This document shows, one piece after another, positions 45,042-52,447 of a stretch of DNA of 64,000 nt (position 1 is the first letter of the stretch; each line of letters opens with the position of its first letter). The DNA is from Sediminicola luteus. Lineage in GTDB: Bacteria; Bacteroidota; Bacteroidia; Flavobacteriales; Flavobacteriaceae. Below the pieces are notes generated by a model. The model was not told where the DNA came from. It did no database searches and saw only the letters and a program-made list of their open reading frames with translations. The DNA lies in the NCBI RefSeq assembly GCF_002514735.1, contig NZ_NBWU01000004.1, positions 248,001 through 312,000 of the forward strand, given 5' to 3'. The translations under genes and the position numbers were made by a program.

Positions 45042-46496
45042 ATGGCTTCAGTCGTTAAAAAGGCGAATCCTTTTGAAAACATCCCATCCATTAAGGCCAA
45101 AGCCCTTGGCATTAACTTAGATTCAGATATTTACGGAACCTTTGCCGAAATCGGTGCGGGACAGGAAACAGCCCGTCACTTTTTTAGATCGGGGGGTGCC
45201 TCGGGAACCATTGCCAAGGCGATGAGTGCCTACGACAAAGACTTTTCTGATGCCGTGTATGGTATTGAGGACGATGGCCGTTATGTAACCCAAAGCCGTC
45301 TAAAGAAAATGCTTTCCCATGAAATGAAACTCATGGAAGATCGCTTAAGCCGCGAAAAGCATCCGAAGAAATTGTTCTTCACCTATGCCAACACCGTAGC
45401 TACCATCGACTTTGCCAAAAAGTACAAAGGCCATGGCTGGTTGGGGATTAAATTCCAGTTACACCCCGATCAAAAAGAATACGACGAGATCGTATTACAT
45501 GTCCGTTTTAAGCAGACCGAGGCCCGTTTACAACAAGAAACCTTGGGTATCGTTGGGGTAAACTTGATCTATGGCGCCTTTTTTAAGCACGACAAACCCA
45601 AGAAACTACTAAAATACCTATACGACCATATTGACAAGGACACCTTGGAAATCGATATGGTCAATTTTTCTGGGCCCAACTTTAAAGACGTAGATAATCG
45701 ATTGATGAGTCTGCAGTTAATCAAAAACGACATGACCGAAGCGGTAATGTTCGGGCCCGATGGAAACAACCTTTTACCTGCCGCCGCCTTATACAAAAAG
45801 AACATTCTTGCGCTACGTGGTAGTTTTAGGCCCGTAACCAAGGTGAATATGGATATGTTCCAAAAGAGTTACGACATATTCATACGCGAACAAACGGTTG
45901 AAGAGGAAAAAACCATTGTGATTTTCGAGATTACCCTGTCGAACCTAAAAGCCTCGGGAGAAATCGACGAACAAGACTTTATGGATCGGGCAGAGCTATT
46001 ATGCTCGCTTGGCCATACGGTAATGATATCGAAATTTCAGGAATATTATAAACTAGTAGAATACCTAAGTAGTTTTACCAAATTGCGCTTGGGCCTTACC
46101 ATGGGCGTAAACAACCTGGTCGATGTATTCGACGAAAAATATTATCGTCATTTAAGTGGTGGTATTTTGGAGGCCTTTGGAAAACTGTTCTTCAAAGATC
46201 TGAAAGTGTATCTATATCCGCTTAAAGATCAAGAGACCGGTCAAGTACTGACCAGCAATAATGTAAAAGTACACCCACGCATGAAGGAACTGTATAAGTT
46301 CTTTAAGTACAATGGTAAGGTGATGGACATTATCGATTACGATCCCGATATTTTACATGTCTTCTCCCGTAATGTTCTAAAACGCATTATGGATGGGGAC
46401 GAAGGCTGGGAAAAAGAACTGCCCGAAGGGATTGCCGAGGTGATTAAGGAGAAAAACCTATTTAGGCGTAAGCCAGCGGAAATCGCAAGCGAATAA
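45042..46496 (+). CDS. Conserved protein of unknown function
   Basis: A 484-residue soluble protein without signal peptide or membrane segments. A strongly patterned N-terminal block (FAEIGAGQETARHFFRSGG, about 28-46) followed by GTIAKAMSAYDKDF suggests a well-conserved family, and the protein is single-copy with its own promoter. I recognise the block as recurring in bacteria, but no reliable function is known to me. Some databases label relatives as TonB receptors, which is inconsistent with this cytosolic sequence. Expression alone; the downstream REP-like hairpin separates it from bcp. Confidence 0.75.
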   Translation: MASVVKKANPFENIPSIKAKALGINLDSDIYGTFAEIGAGQETARHFFRSGGASGTIAKAMSAYDKDFSDAVYGIEDDGRYVTQSRLKKMLSHEMKLMEDRLSREKHPKKLFFTYANTVATIDFAKKYKGHGWLGIKFQLHPDQKEYDEIVLHVRFKQTEARLQQETLGIVGVNLIYGAFFKHDKPKKLLKYLYDHIDKDTLEIDMVNFSGPNFKDVDNRLMSLQLIKNDMTEAVMFGPDGNNLLPAAALYKKNILALRGSFRPVTKVNMDMFQKSYDIFIREQTVEEEKTIVIFEITLSNLKASGEIDEQDFMDRAELLCSLGHTVMISKFQEYYKLVEYLSSFTKLRLGLTMGVNNLVDVFDEKYYRHLSGGILEAFGKLFFKDLKVYLYPLKDQETGQVLTSNNVKVHPRMKELYKFFKYNGKVMDIIDYDPDILHVFSRNVLKRIMDGDEGWEKELPEGIAEVIKEKNLFRRKPAEIASE

Positions 46497-46503
46497 CCCA
46501 TAT

Positions 46504-46566
46504 GTCAGACTGAGCGTAGTCGAAGTGTTTTATAATTAGAGTTCCTTCAACTACACTCAGTCTAAC
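46504..46566. repeat. REP-like 22-bp inverted repeat
   Basis: Left arm GTCAGACTGAGCGTAGTCGAAG is split here as 46504-46525 and pairs with 46545-46566, with three mismatches and a 19-nt loop. All three mismatches become G-U pairs in the minus-strand (bcp) transcript. The core TGAGCGnAGTCGAAG resembles the dispersed REP-like motif seen in many flavobacterial genomes. Confidence 0.7.
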
Positions 46567-46570
46567 AAAT

Positions 46571-47029
46571 TTACACCAACTCCAATATCTGGGCGGCGTG
46601 TTCTTTGGTTTTTACCTTATTGATCACATGGCTCACTACCCCGTTTTCATCGACCAGAAAGGTGGCCCTATGGATACCATCGTATATACGGCCCATGAAT
46701 TTTTTAGGTCCCCAAACCCCAAAGGCATTGATAACGGTCTTGTCCTCGTCTGCTAATAAGGGAAAAGGGAACTCGTATTTGTTCTTAAAATTGGTCTGCC
46801 TTTTTTGACTGTCGGCACTAACCCCCAACAACTCAAATCCTTTGGCCTGTAGCTCACTATAATGGTCACGTAGGTTACAGGCTTCTACCGTACAACCCGG
46901 TGTACTGGCCTTGGGGTAAAAGAAAACTACAAGCTTTTTACCCTTATAATCACTAAGTTTTACTGGGTTTCCAGCCTCATCGACCGATTCAAAAACGGGT
47001 ACCTTATCCCCTACTTCGAGCATTTTCAT
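46571..47029 (-). CDS. bcp: Thioredoxin-dependent thiol peroxidase (Bcp-type peroxiredoxin)
   Basis: A 152-residue cytosolic peroxiredoxin that reduces peroxides with thioredoxin. The peroxidatic cysteine Cys46 is in ASTPGCTVEACNLRD and the resolving Cys51 lies five residues on, as in the BCP subgroup. Total length is normal. Divergent from the nth gene over a 52-bp intergenic space that holds the nth promoter. Its transcript ends at the REP-like hairpin 46504-46566. Confidence 0.92.
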   Translation of the reverse strand: MKMLEVGDKVPVFESVDEAGNPVKLSDYKGKKLVVFFYPKASTPGCTVEACNLRDHYSELQAKGFELLGVSADSQKRQTNFKNKYEFPFPLLADEDKTVINAFGVWGPKKFMGRIYDGIHRATFLVDENGVVSHVINKVKTKEHAAQILELV

Positions 47030-47036
47030 GGTAATA

Positions 47037-47066
47037 TTGTTTTAAGGATTGCTGTATGTATCTTTA
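47037..47066 (+). promoter_or_regulatory. Candidate promoter of nth
   Basis: TTG (47037-47039), 19 nt, then TATCTTTA (47059-47066), one base off the TAnnTTTG consensus, 15 bp before the ATG at 47082. Confidence 0.45.
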
Positions 47067-47081
47067 CACGAAAATACGAAA

Positions 47082-47753
47082 ATGACCAAGGCCGAAAAAG
47101 TAGCTTTCGTAATAAAGACCTTAGACGAGATTTACCCGGAAATCCCCATTCCGTTAGATCACAAAGACCCCTATACCTTATTGATCGCGGTATTATTATC
47201 GGCCCAGAGCACCGATGTACGGGTAAACCAAATCACCCCCATTCTTTTCGATGTGGCTGACAATCCGTACGATATGGTCAAATTAACGGTAGATCAAATT
47301 CGGGATATTATTCGGCCCGTGGGTCTTTCGCCCATGAAATCGAAGGGTATACATGGTCTGTCCCAAATTTTGATCGATAAATACCAAGGCGAGGTGCCCC
47401 AAGATATTGCCCTTTTGGAAGAATTACCGGCAGTAGGACACAAAACAGCATCGGTAGTAGTCTCCCAAGCCTTTGGTATACCAGCCTTTCCTGTAGATAC
47501 CCATATACACAGACTCATGTACCGCTGGGGGTTTTCGAATGGAAAAAATGTGGTTCAGACCGAAAAAGATGCCAAAAGATTGTTTCCCAAAGAACTATGG
47601 AACAACCTACATCTTCAAATCATTTGGTACGGACGGGAATATTGCCAAGCCCGTGGCTGGAATCTCGAAAATGATGTGATCACCAAGACCATCGGTCGAA
47701 AAACCGTGATCAATGATTATTACAAGTCCAATCAAAAACGGGGGGCCAAGTAA
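47082..47753 (+). CDS. nth: Endonuclease III without the iron-sulfur cluster motif
   Basis: A 223-residue base-excision-repair glycosylase/AP lyase. The helix-hairpin-helix LPAVGHKTASVV contains the catalytic Lys121, and VDTHI has the catalytic Asp139. The C-terminal C-x6-C-x2-C-x5-C cluster of the E. coli enzyme is missing: only Cys188 (GREYCQAR) remains and the following stretch RGWNLENDVITKT has no cysteine. So the enzyme should be cluster-free but catalytically intact. The ATG at 47082 is used; the frame extends to 47049. Product expected to act on oxidised pyrimidines. Confidence 0.9.
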   Translation: MTKAEKVAFVIKTLDEIYPEIPIPLDHKDPYTLLIAVLLSAQSTDVRVNQITPILFDVADNPYDMVKLTVDQIRDIIRPVGLSPMKSKGIHGLSQILIDKYQGEVPQDIALLEELPAVGHKTASVVVSQAFGIPAFPVDTHIHRLMYRWGFSNGKNVVQTEKDAKRLFPKELWNNLHLQIIWYGREYCQARGWNLENDVITKTIGRKTVINDYYKSNQKRGAK

Positions 47754-47887
47754 AAACTGGGAGTTAAAGCTTTGATTCCAAGTAATTCTAAAAATAAAGC
47801 GATTCGCCTGTATGTATCTTATTATCCGATACTTAAAATCAAAAAAAGAATACTCCCAATATTAGATTGAGACCTAAACTACTCCGC

Positions 47888-47919
47888 ACTTCGAAGTAAT
47901 AAACCCTTCTGGCGGTGCC
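47888..47919. repeat. Two-copy element, copy A (palindrome plus 23-bp core)
   Basis: The palindrome ACTTCGAAGT (47888-47897) is joined to TAATAAACCCTTCTGGCGGTGCC written as 47897-47919. A second copy with 20 of 23 matching bases is at 53813-53835, also behind a palindrome and upstream of a terminator. Confidence 0.5.
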
Positions 47920-47927
47920 CATAAAAA

Positions 47928-47948
47928 AAACCCTGCATGGCAGGGTTT
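47928..47948. terminator. Terminator after the sigma-factor operon
   Basis: AAACCCTGC-ATG-GCAGGGTTT is a 9-bp stem with a 3-nt loop. The minus strand continues with a T-run (47921-47930), the plus strand with TCTTTTATTTTTTTT. It ends the leftward small gene at 47971 and can also stop nth read-through. Confidence 0.8.
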
Positions 47949-47970
47949 CTTTTATTTTTTTTCAGATCAA

Positions 47971-48120
47971 TTAATTCAATTGGCGCTCAAAGTATAGATC
48001 TCCGTATTGTACTACATCCAAACTTTTGGAATACTGAAGTAGGAAATCTACGGTTTGTTTCGAAGCTTTTGATAGCTTACAGAGTTGTCTCTCTTCTTTT
48101 TCGGAGTAAATGTTTTCCAT
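47971..48120 (-). CDS. Small conserved protein downstream of the ECF sigma gene
   Basis: A 49-residue protein that starts at an ATG at 48120 (alternative ATG at 48129) and reads ENIYSEKEERQLCKLSKAS, then a KQTVDFLLQYSKSL helix. It lies 72 bp after the sigma-factor gene, in the same orientation, and ends just before a strong terminator, so it is likely part of that transcript. I recognise similar short proteins with the LLQYSKSL pattern in other flavobacteria, next to related sigma genes. Too short for a fold call; function unknown. Confidence 0.6.
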   Translation of the reverse strand: MENIYSEKEERQLCKLSKASKQTVDFLLQYSKSLDVVQYGDLYFERQLN

Positions 48121-48191
48121 ACATTTCATTTTTGTTACATAATAGTAACGCCAATGAAATGCATTTATTGTCAATATCGACCTACTACCGA

Positions 48192-48773
48192 TTAATTCGT
48201 TAAAACGATATTATGCTTGTTGATGATCTTTCTTAGGTTGATCAAGGCATATCGCATTCTACCTAAAGCCGTATTTATGCTTACACCGGTGTTTTCAGAT
48301 ATTTCCTTAAAGCTCATATCCTGATAGATACGCATAATCAATACCTCTCTTTGATCTTCCGGTAATTCGTCTACCAACAAACGAAGATCGCTATCGATTT
48401 GGTTCTTGATCAATTGTTTTTCGGCATTGGGCTTATCGTCACCGATTACAGAGAAGATATTGAAATCGTCGCTGCCTTCAAAGCTGGGCATCCGCTTATT
48501 CTTCCTGAAATAATCGATAATAAGGTTGTGGGCTATTCGCATTACCCAAGGCAAAAACTTACCTTCCTCACTGTACGACCCTCTTTTTAGGGTACGTATC
48601 ACCTTGATAAAGGTATCTTGGAAAATATCCTCGGTAACCTCTTTATCGAGTACTTTAGAGTAAATAAAGCTAGAAATGCGCTGGTTGTGACGGTTTATCA
48701 AGATTTCGAGGGCTTGTTCGTTGCCTCCGATATAATCTTTCACCAATACTGAATCATCAATCTGTAGTTCCAT
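48192..48773 (-). CDS. ECF-type RNA polymerase sigma factor
   Basis: A 193-residue sigma factor. Region 2 has DIFQDTFIKVIRTLKRG and the DNA-melting stretch FLPWVMRIAHNLIIDYFRK (about 60-105). Region 4 is the helix-turn-helix MSFKEISENTGVSINTALGRMRYALINLRKI (about 152-187). No anti-sigma gene is adjacent; only a tiny companion gene follows. The ATG at 48773 is chosen; an upstream alternative at 48800 exists. Its promoter has a perfect -7 box, so it is read by the housekeeping sigma. Confidence 0.88.
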   Translation of the reverse strand: MELQIDDSVLVKDYIGGNEQALEILINRHNQRISSFIYSKVLDKEVTEDIFQDTFIKVIRTLKRGSYSEEGKFLPWVMRIAHNLIIDYFRKNKRMPSFEGSDDFNIFSVIGDDKPNAEKQLIKNQIDSDLRLLVDELPEDQREVLIMRIYQDMSFKEISENTGVSINTALGRMRYALINLRKIINKHNIVLTN

Positions 48774-48895
48774 ATACAAATTACTTTTTCGGTTTAACAA
48801 TTGCCCCTTTTTGGTTGGAAAAGGGAATTTGGGTATTTAGTAAATGTTAAAAAGTAATTTCGCTGTATAGGCCTATTCAGTTAAATATTACGATT

Positions 48896-48926
48896 CAAAT
48901 ATAGGCAAATTAGGACCTTAGCTAAA
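48896..48926 (-). promoter_or_regulatory. Promoter of the ECF sigma gene
   Basis: TTTA (48926-48923), 19 nt, TATATTTG (48903-48896), with an untranslated leader of about 115 nt before the ATG at 48773. Confidence 0.5.
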
Positions 48927-49021
48927 AATGTATGTTGTGATCTGGGCTATTTCTGATGTTAAATCCGGTGTAACGTCTATTAACTTCGTTATATTGTATC
49001 TTTACCCGAATAATTTTCAGT

Positions 49022-51808
49022 ATGCCCGTTAGTACCGTTTCGCCCAGTAGTCAGAAGAAAATAGAAATTCTTGGGGCCAAATTGCACAACCTTAAAAATA
49101 TCAATGTAGCGATTCCGAGAAACCGATTGGTGGTCATAACCGGGTTATCGGGGTCGGGAAAATCGAGTTTGGCCTTCGATACCCTCTATGCCGAAGGACA
49201 GCGCAGGTACGTAGAAAGCCTATCGTCTTACGCCCGACAGTTTATGGGTAAGCTTGACAAACCCAAGGTAGATACTATTAAAGGTATAGCCCCGGCCATT
49301 GCCATTGAACAAAAAGTAAACGTAACCAATCCGCGTTCGACCGTAGGTACTACAACTGAAATCTACGACTACCTTAAATTGATCTATGCCCGTATCGGGA
49401 AGACCTTCTCGCCCATTTCGGGCAAGGAGGTAAAAAAACATAAGGTTAGCGATGTAGTCGATTTTATTAAGACCAAACCCCTGGGCAGTAAACTGCTATT
49501 ATTAGCCCCTATCATTAAGAAGGAAGACCAGGAACTCGATAAACTACTTCAGGTACTGAACCAACAAGGTTATGCCCGTATCAAACATAAAGGTAAGGTA
49601 GTACGCTTGGATGAAGTCGATGCCCAAACCCTTTCCGATAGTTTTGAATTGGTGGTAGACCGTATTGTGGTAAAGGACGATGAGGACTTTTACAACCGTT
49701 TGGCCAATGCCATCGATACGGCCTTTTTCGAAGGCAAAGGCAATTGTAGTATCGAAGATCTATCCGATACCAAAATCACCCCCTTTAGCAATGCCTTTGA
49801 GTTGGATGGCATGAGCTTTATGGAACCCAACACCCATTTGTTCAGTTTTAATAATCCGTATGGGGCCTGCCCCACCTGTGAAGGTTATGGGGACGTAATC
49901 GGTATTGACGACGACCTGGTTGTACCCAATACCGGCCTCTCGGTTTTCGAAAACGCGATATTCCCTTGGCGGGGCGAGAGCATGGGTTGGTACCGTGACC
50001 AATTGGTAAACCATGCCTACCATTTCGATTTTCCGATTCACAAACCTTGGTTCGAGCTAAGTGAGGCACAAAAGCAATTGGTTTGGGAAGGCAACGAATA
50101 CTTTACTGGTCTACATGCCTTTTTCAAGGAATTGGAAGAGAAAAGCTATAAGATCCAAAACCGAGTGATGCTATCGCGCTACCGTGGAAAGACCCAATGC
50201 AAGACCTGTCATGGTAAGCGCCTACGAAAAGAAGCATCTTATGTTAAGGTGGGCGGCAAGGCCCTTTCGGAATTGGTAGATCTATCGATAGATAAGTTGA
50301 TAGTGTTTTTCGAACAGCTCCAATTATCGGAGCACGATACCCATATTGCCGAACGCCTATTAAAGGAAGTAAACGATCGCCTGGGCTTTTTGAACAAGGT
50401 GGGCTTGGGCTATTTGAGCCTTAACCGAAAATCGAATACACTTTCGGGTGGTGAAAGTCAGCGTATTAACCTCGCCACCTCGCTAGGTAGTAGCTTGGTA
50501 GGATCTATGTATATTTTGGACGAACCCAGTATTGGCCTGCACCCAAAGGATACCGAAAACCTAATAACCGTTTTAAAATCGTTACGTGACTTAGGCAATA
50601 CGGTAATCGTGGTAGAGCATGATGAGGATATTATGAAGGCCGCCGACCATATAATTGATATAGGCCCGGAAGCCGGTACTTTTGGAGGTCACGTGGTGGC
50701 CGAAGGCAGTTGGGACGATATTATGGCCTCCGACTCCCTTACGGCCCAATACTTAACCGGGAAAATGGAAATCGCCATACCCCAAACCCGAAGAAAAACC
50801 CAGGATCATATTACCCTGATCGGAGCCAGGGAAAACAATCTAAAAAATATAGATGTTACCTTTCCGCTAAACTGTTTAACCGTGGTTACCGGGGTTTCGG
50901 GTAGTGGTAAAAGCACCTTGGTCAAAAAATTACTATATCCGGCCATACTTAAAGAAGTTGGGGGTTATGGTGAAAAAGCCGGGCAGTTTACCAAAATAGA
51001 AGGCAGTTATCCGCATTTGCGAACCGTGGAATTCGTGGACCAAAACCCCATTGGCCGTTCTTCCCGTTCCAATCCGGTGACCTATGTAAAGGCCTATGAC
51101 GAGATCAGGGCCCTTTTCGCCGCCCAAAAACTCTCGAAACTACGAGGCTATAGCCCAAAGCACTTCTCCTTTAATGTAGACGGAGGTCGTTGTGAAAAGT
51201 GTAAAGGGGAAGGTGAGGTTACCATAGAAATGCAATTTATGGCCGATGTGCATTTAGAATGCGAGGTCTGTAACGGAAAGCGTTTTAAAAAGGAAGTTCT
51301 CGAAGTTCAGTTCGAAGACGCCAGTATTCACGATGTATTGGAAATGACCATAGACAATGCCCTGTCTTTCTTTGAAGAGCACGGTCAGAAAAAAATCGTG
51401 AACAAACTCAGACCCTTACAAGAAGTAGGCTTAGGCTATGTAACCCTTGGCCAATCGTCTTCTACCCTTTCCGGTGGGGAAGCGCAACGGATCAAACTCG
51501 CTTCTTTTTTGGGCAAAGGCCAACAAAAGGAAAAAGCCCTTTTTATATTCGATGAACCTACAACCGGACTGCATTTCCACGATATCCAAAAACTACTCAC
51601 ATCCTTTGAAAAGTTGATTGACAAAGGCCACTCCATCGTAGTAATCGAACACAATATTGAATTGATAAAATGCGCCGACCATGTGATTGACCTAGGTCCA
51701 AACGGTGGCGATCAAGGAGGTAATCTGGTAGCCTACGGTACGCCAGAATCTTTAGTCAAAGTGAAGAAATCGCATACAGCAAAGTATTTGGCGGAGAAAT
51801 TGGTTTAA
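49022..51808 (+). CDS. Excinuclease ABC subunit A (UvrA, copy 2)
   Basis: A 928-residue UvrA paralog with two ABC halves. Walker A sites are GLSGSGKSS (about 44) and GVSGSGKST (about 627), with signatures LSGGESQRI and LSGGEAQRI. Walker B reads ILDEPSIGLH and IFDEPTTGLH. The second zinc hook is intact (CEKCKGEG...CEVCNGKR). The first zinc module has lost one CxxC pair; only CPTCEG remains. The UvrB-contact region after STVGTTTEIYD is kept, so it is not the short UvrA2 type that lacks it. A -7-like TATCTTTA box lies at 48997-49004. It could share repair work with copy 1 or handle other lesions. Confidence 0.9.
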   Translation: MPVSTVSPSSQKKIEILGAKLHNLKNINVAIPRNRLVVITGLSGSGKSSLAFDTLYAEGQRRYVESLSSYARQFMGKLDKPKVDTIKGIAPAIAIEQKVNVTNPRSTVGTTTEIYDYLKLIYARIGKTFSPISGKEVKKHKVSDVVDFIKTKPLGSKLLLLAPIIKKEDQELDKLLQVLNQQGYARIKHKGKVVRLDEVDAQTLSDSFELVVDRIVVKDDEDFYNRLANAIDTAFFEGKGNCSIEDLSDTKITPFSNAFELDGMSFMEPNTHLFSFNNPYGACPTCEGYGDVIGIDDDLVVPNTGLSVFENAIFPWRGESMGWYRDQLVNHAYHFDFPIHKPWFELSEAQKQLVWEGNEYFTGLHAFFKELEEKSYKIQNRVMLSRYRGKTQCKTCHGKRLRKEASYVKVGGKALSELVDLSIDKLIVFFEQLQLSEHDTHIAERLLKEVNDRLGFLNKVGLGYLSLNRKSNTLSGGESQRINLATSLGSSLVGSMYILDEPSIGLHPKDTENLITVLKSLRDLGNTVIVVEHDEDIMKAADHIIDIGPEAGTFGGHVVAEGSWDDIMASDSLTAQYLTGKMEIAIPQTRRKTQDHITLIGARENNLKNIDVTFPLNCLTVVTGVSGSGKSTLVKKLLYPAILKEVGGYGEKAGQFTKIEGSYPHLRTVEFVDQNPIGRSSRSNPVTYVKAYDEIRALFAAQKLSKLRGYSPKHFSFNVDGGRCEKCKGEGEVTIEMQFMADVHLECEVCNGKRFKKEVLEVQFEDASIHDVLEMTIDNALSFFEEHGQKKIVNKLRPLQEVGLGYVTLGQSSSTLSGGEAQRIKLASFLGKGQQKEKALFIFDEPTTGLHFHDIQKLLTSFEKLIDKGHSIVVIEHNIELIKCADHVIDLGPNGGDQGGNLVAYGTPESLVKVKKSHTAKYLAEKLV

Positions 51809-51862
51809 AAGACCATAGAAAATAGAGGATAGAAAAAAGACGAAGTTCGATGTACAAAGTTC

Positions 51863-51976
51863 GTCAGCCAGTGGCAATGTATCAATTATATAATGTAACC
51901 ATGTAGCAATGCTTCTTTCGAGGTACAAAGTGGGAAGTACTAGGTACAAAGGAAAAATTCGTGGATATTCATGAAC
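51863..51976 (+). repeat. 114-bp direct repeat, copy A
   Basis: Begins GTCAGCCAGTGGCAATGTAT and ends TATTCATGAAC. By hand alignment it matches copy B (52151-52264) at 105 of 114 positions with no gaps. It contains the block GTACAAAGTGGGAAGTAC. Confidence 0.85.
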
Positions 51977-52090
51977 CTTTTCAAGTACAAAGTAAGTAGC
52001 ACAAAGTACCAAGTAATAGCTCGAATTTCGGTTTTATCATGAATTCGAAAACCCTAAAACTATAAACCCCTCAAACCATAAACTTTTCCA

Positions 52091-52120
52091 AGTACAAAGT
52101 GGGAAGTACTAGGTACAAAG
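52091..52120 (+). repeat. Partial third copy of the repeat
   Basis: A 30-nt block matching the GTACAAAGTGGGAAGTACTA...GGTACAAAG segment of copy A without mismatches, lying between the two full copies. Confidence 0.75.
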
Positions 52121-52150
52121 TCAAAATTCGTGAATATTCGTGAAATTCGT

Positions 52151-52264
52151 GTCAGCCCGTGGCGATGTATCAATTACATAATGTAACCATGTAGCAATGC
52201 TTCTTTCGAGGTACAAAGTGGGAAGTACAAGGTACGAAGTAAAGATTCGTGGAAACTCATGAAC
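52151..52264 (+). repeat. 114-bp direct repeat, copy B
   Basis: Same length as copy A and 288 bp downstream of it. Differences are scattered single bases, with most of them in the last 35 bp. Confidence 0.85.
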
Positions 52265-52395
52265 CATGAACTACAAACCCTTTAAACAATAAAACCCGGC
52301 ACGCAACAATACCTCCACTTCTTCTCCTATACAAGACATTTTACTGATTAACAATACAATAGACGCAATGTCTAATTTTTGGCACGCTGTTTGAA

Positions 52396-52403
52396 TAGGT
52401 TTG
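52396..52403 (+). promoter_or_regulatory. -7 box before the Tyr/Ser/Arg-rich secreted protein
   Basis: TAGGTTTG, a perfect TAnnTTTG, 44 bp before the ATG at 52448. No well-placed -33 element. Confidence 0.35.
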
Positions 52404-52447
52404 GTCGAGTGCGGATAACCACACTTAGAACCTTAAAAAACAGATCC

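Larger units (their letters stand above)
51809..52390. other. Repeat-rich noncoding stretch after uvrA copy 2
   Basis: No plausible gene is seen in this 580-bp stretch. It holds degenerate GTACAAAG/GAAGTAC units, a pair of 114-bp direct repeats and a third partial copy. Sentence-like repeated phrases (TTCGTGGATATTCATGAAC, ATTCGTGAATATTCGTG) recur between them. Confidence 0.7.

Noticed and set aside
45042-46496. TonB-dependent receptor
   Set aside because: No signal peptide, plug or barrel; the protein looks cytosolic.
47937-48203. 88-codon frame on the plus strand
   Set aside because: It overlaps the terminator and the antisense strand of the small gene and the sigma factor end; no support.
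51838-52265. CRISPR array
   Set aside because: Repeat units are degenerate, unevenly spaced and lack unique spacers of constant length; no cas genes are present.
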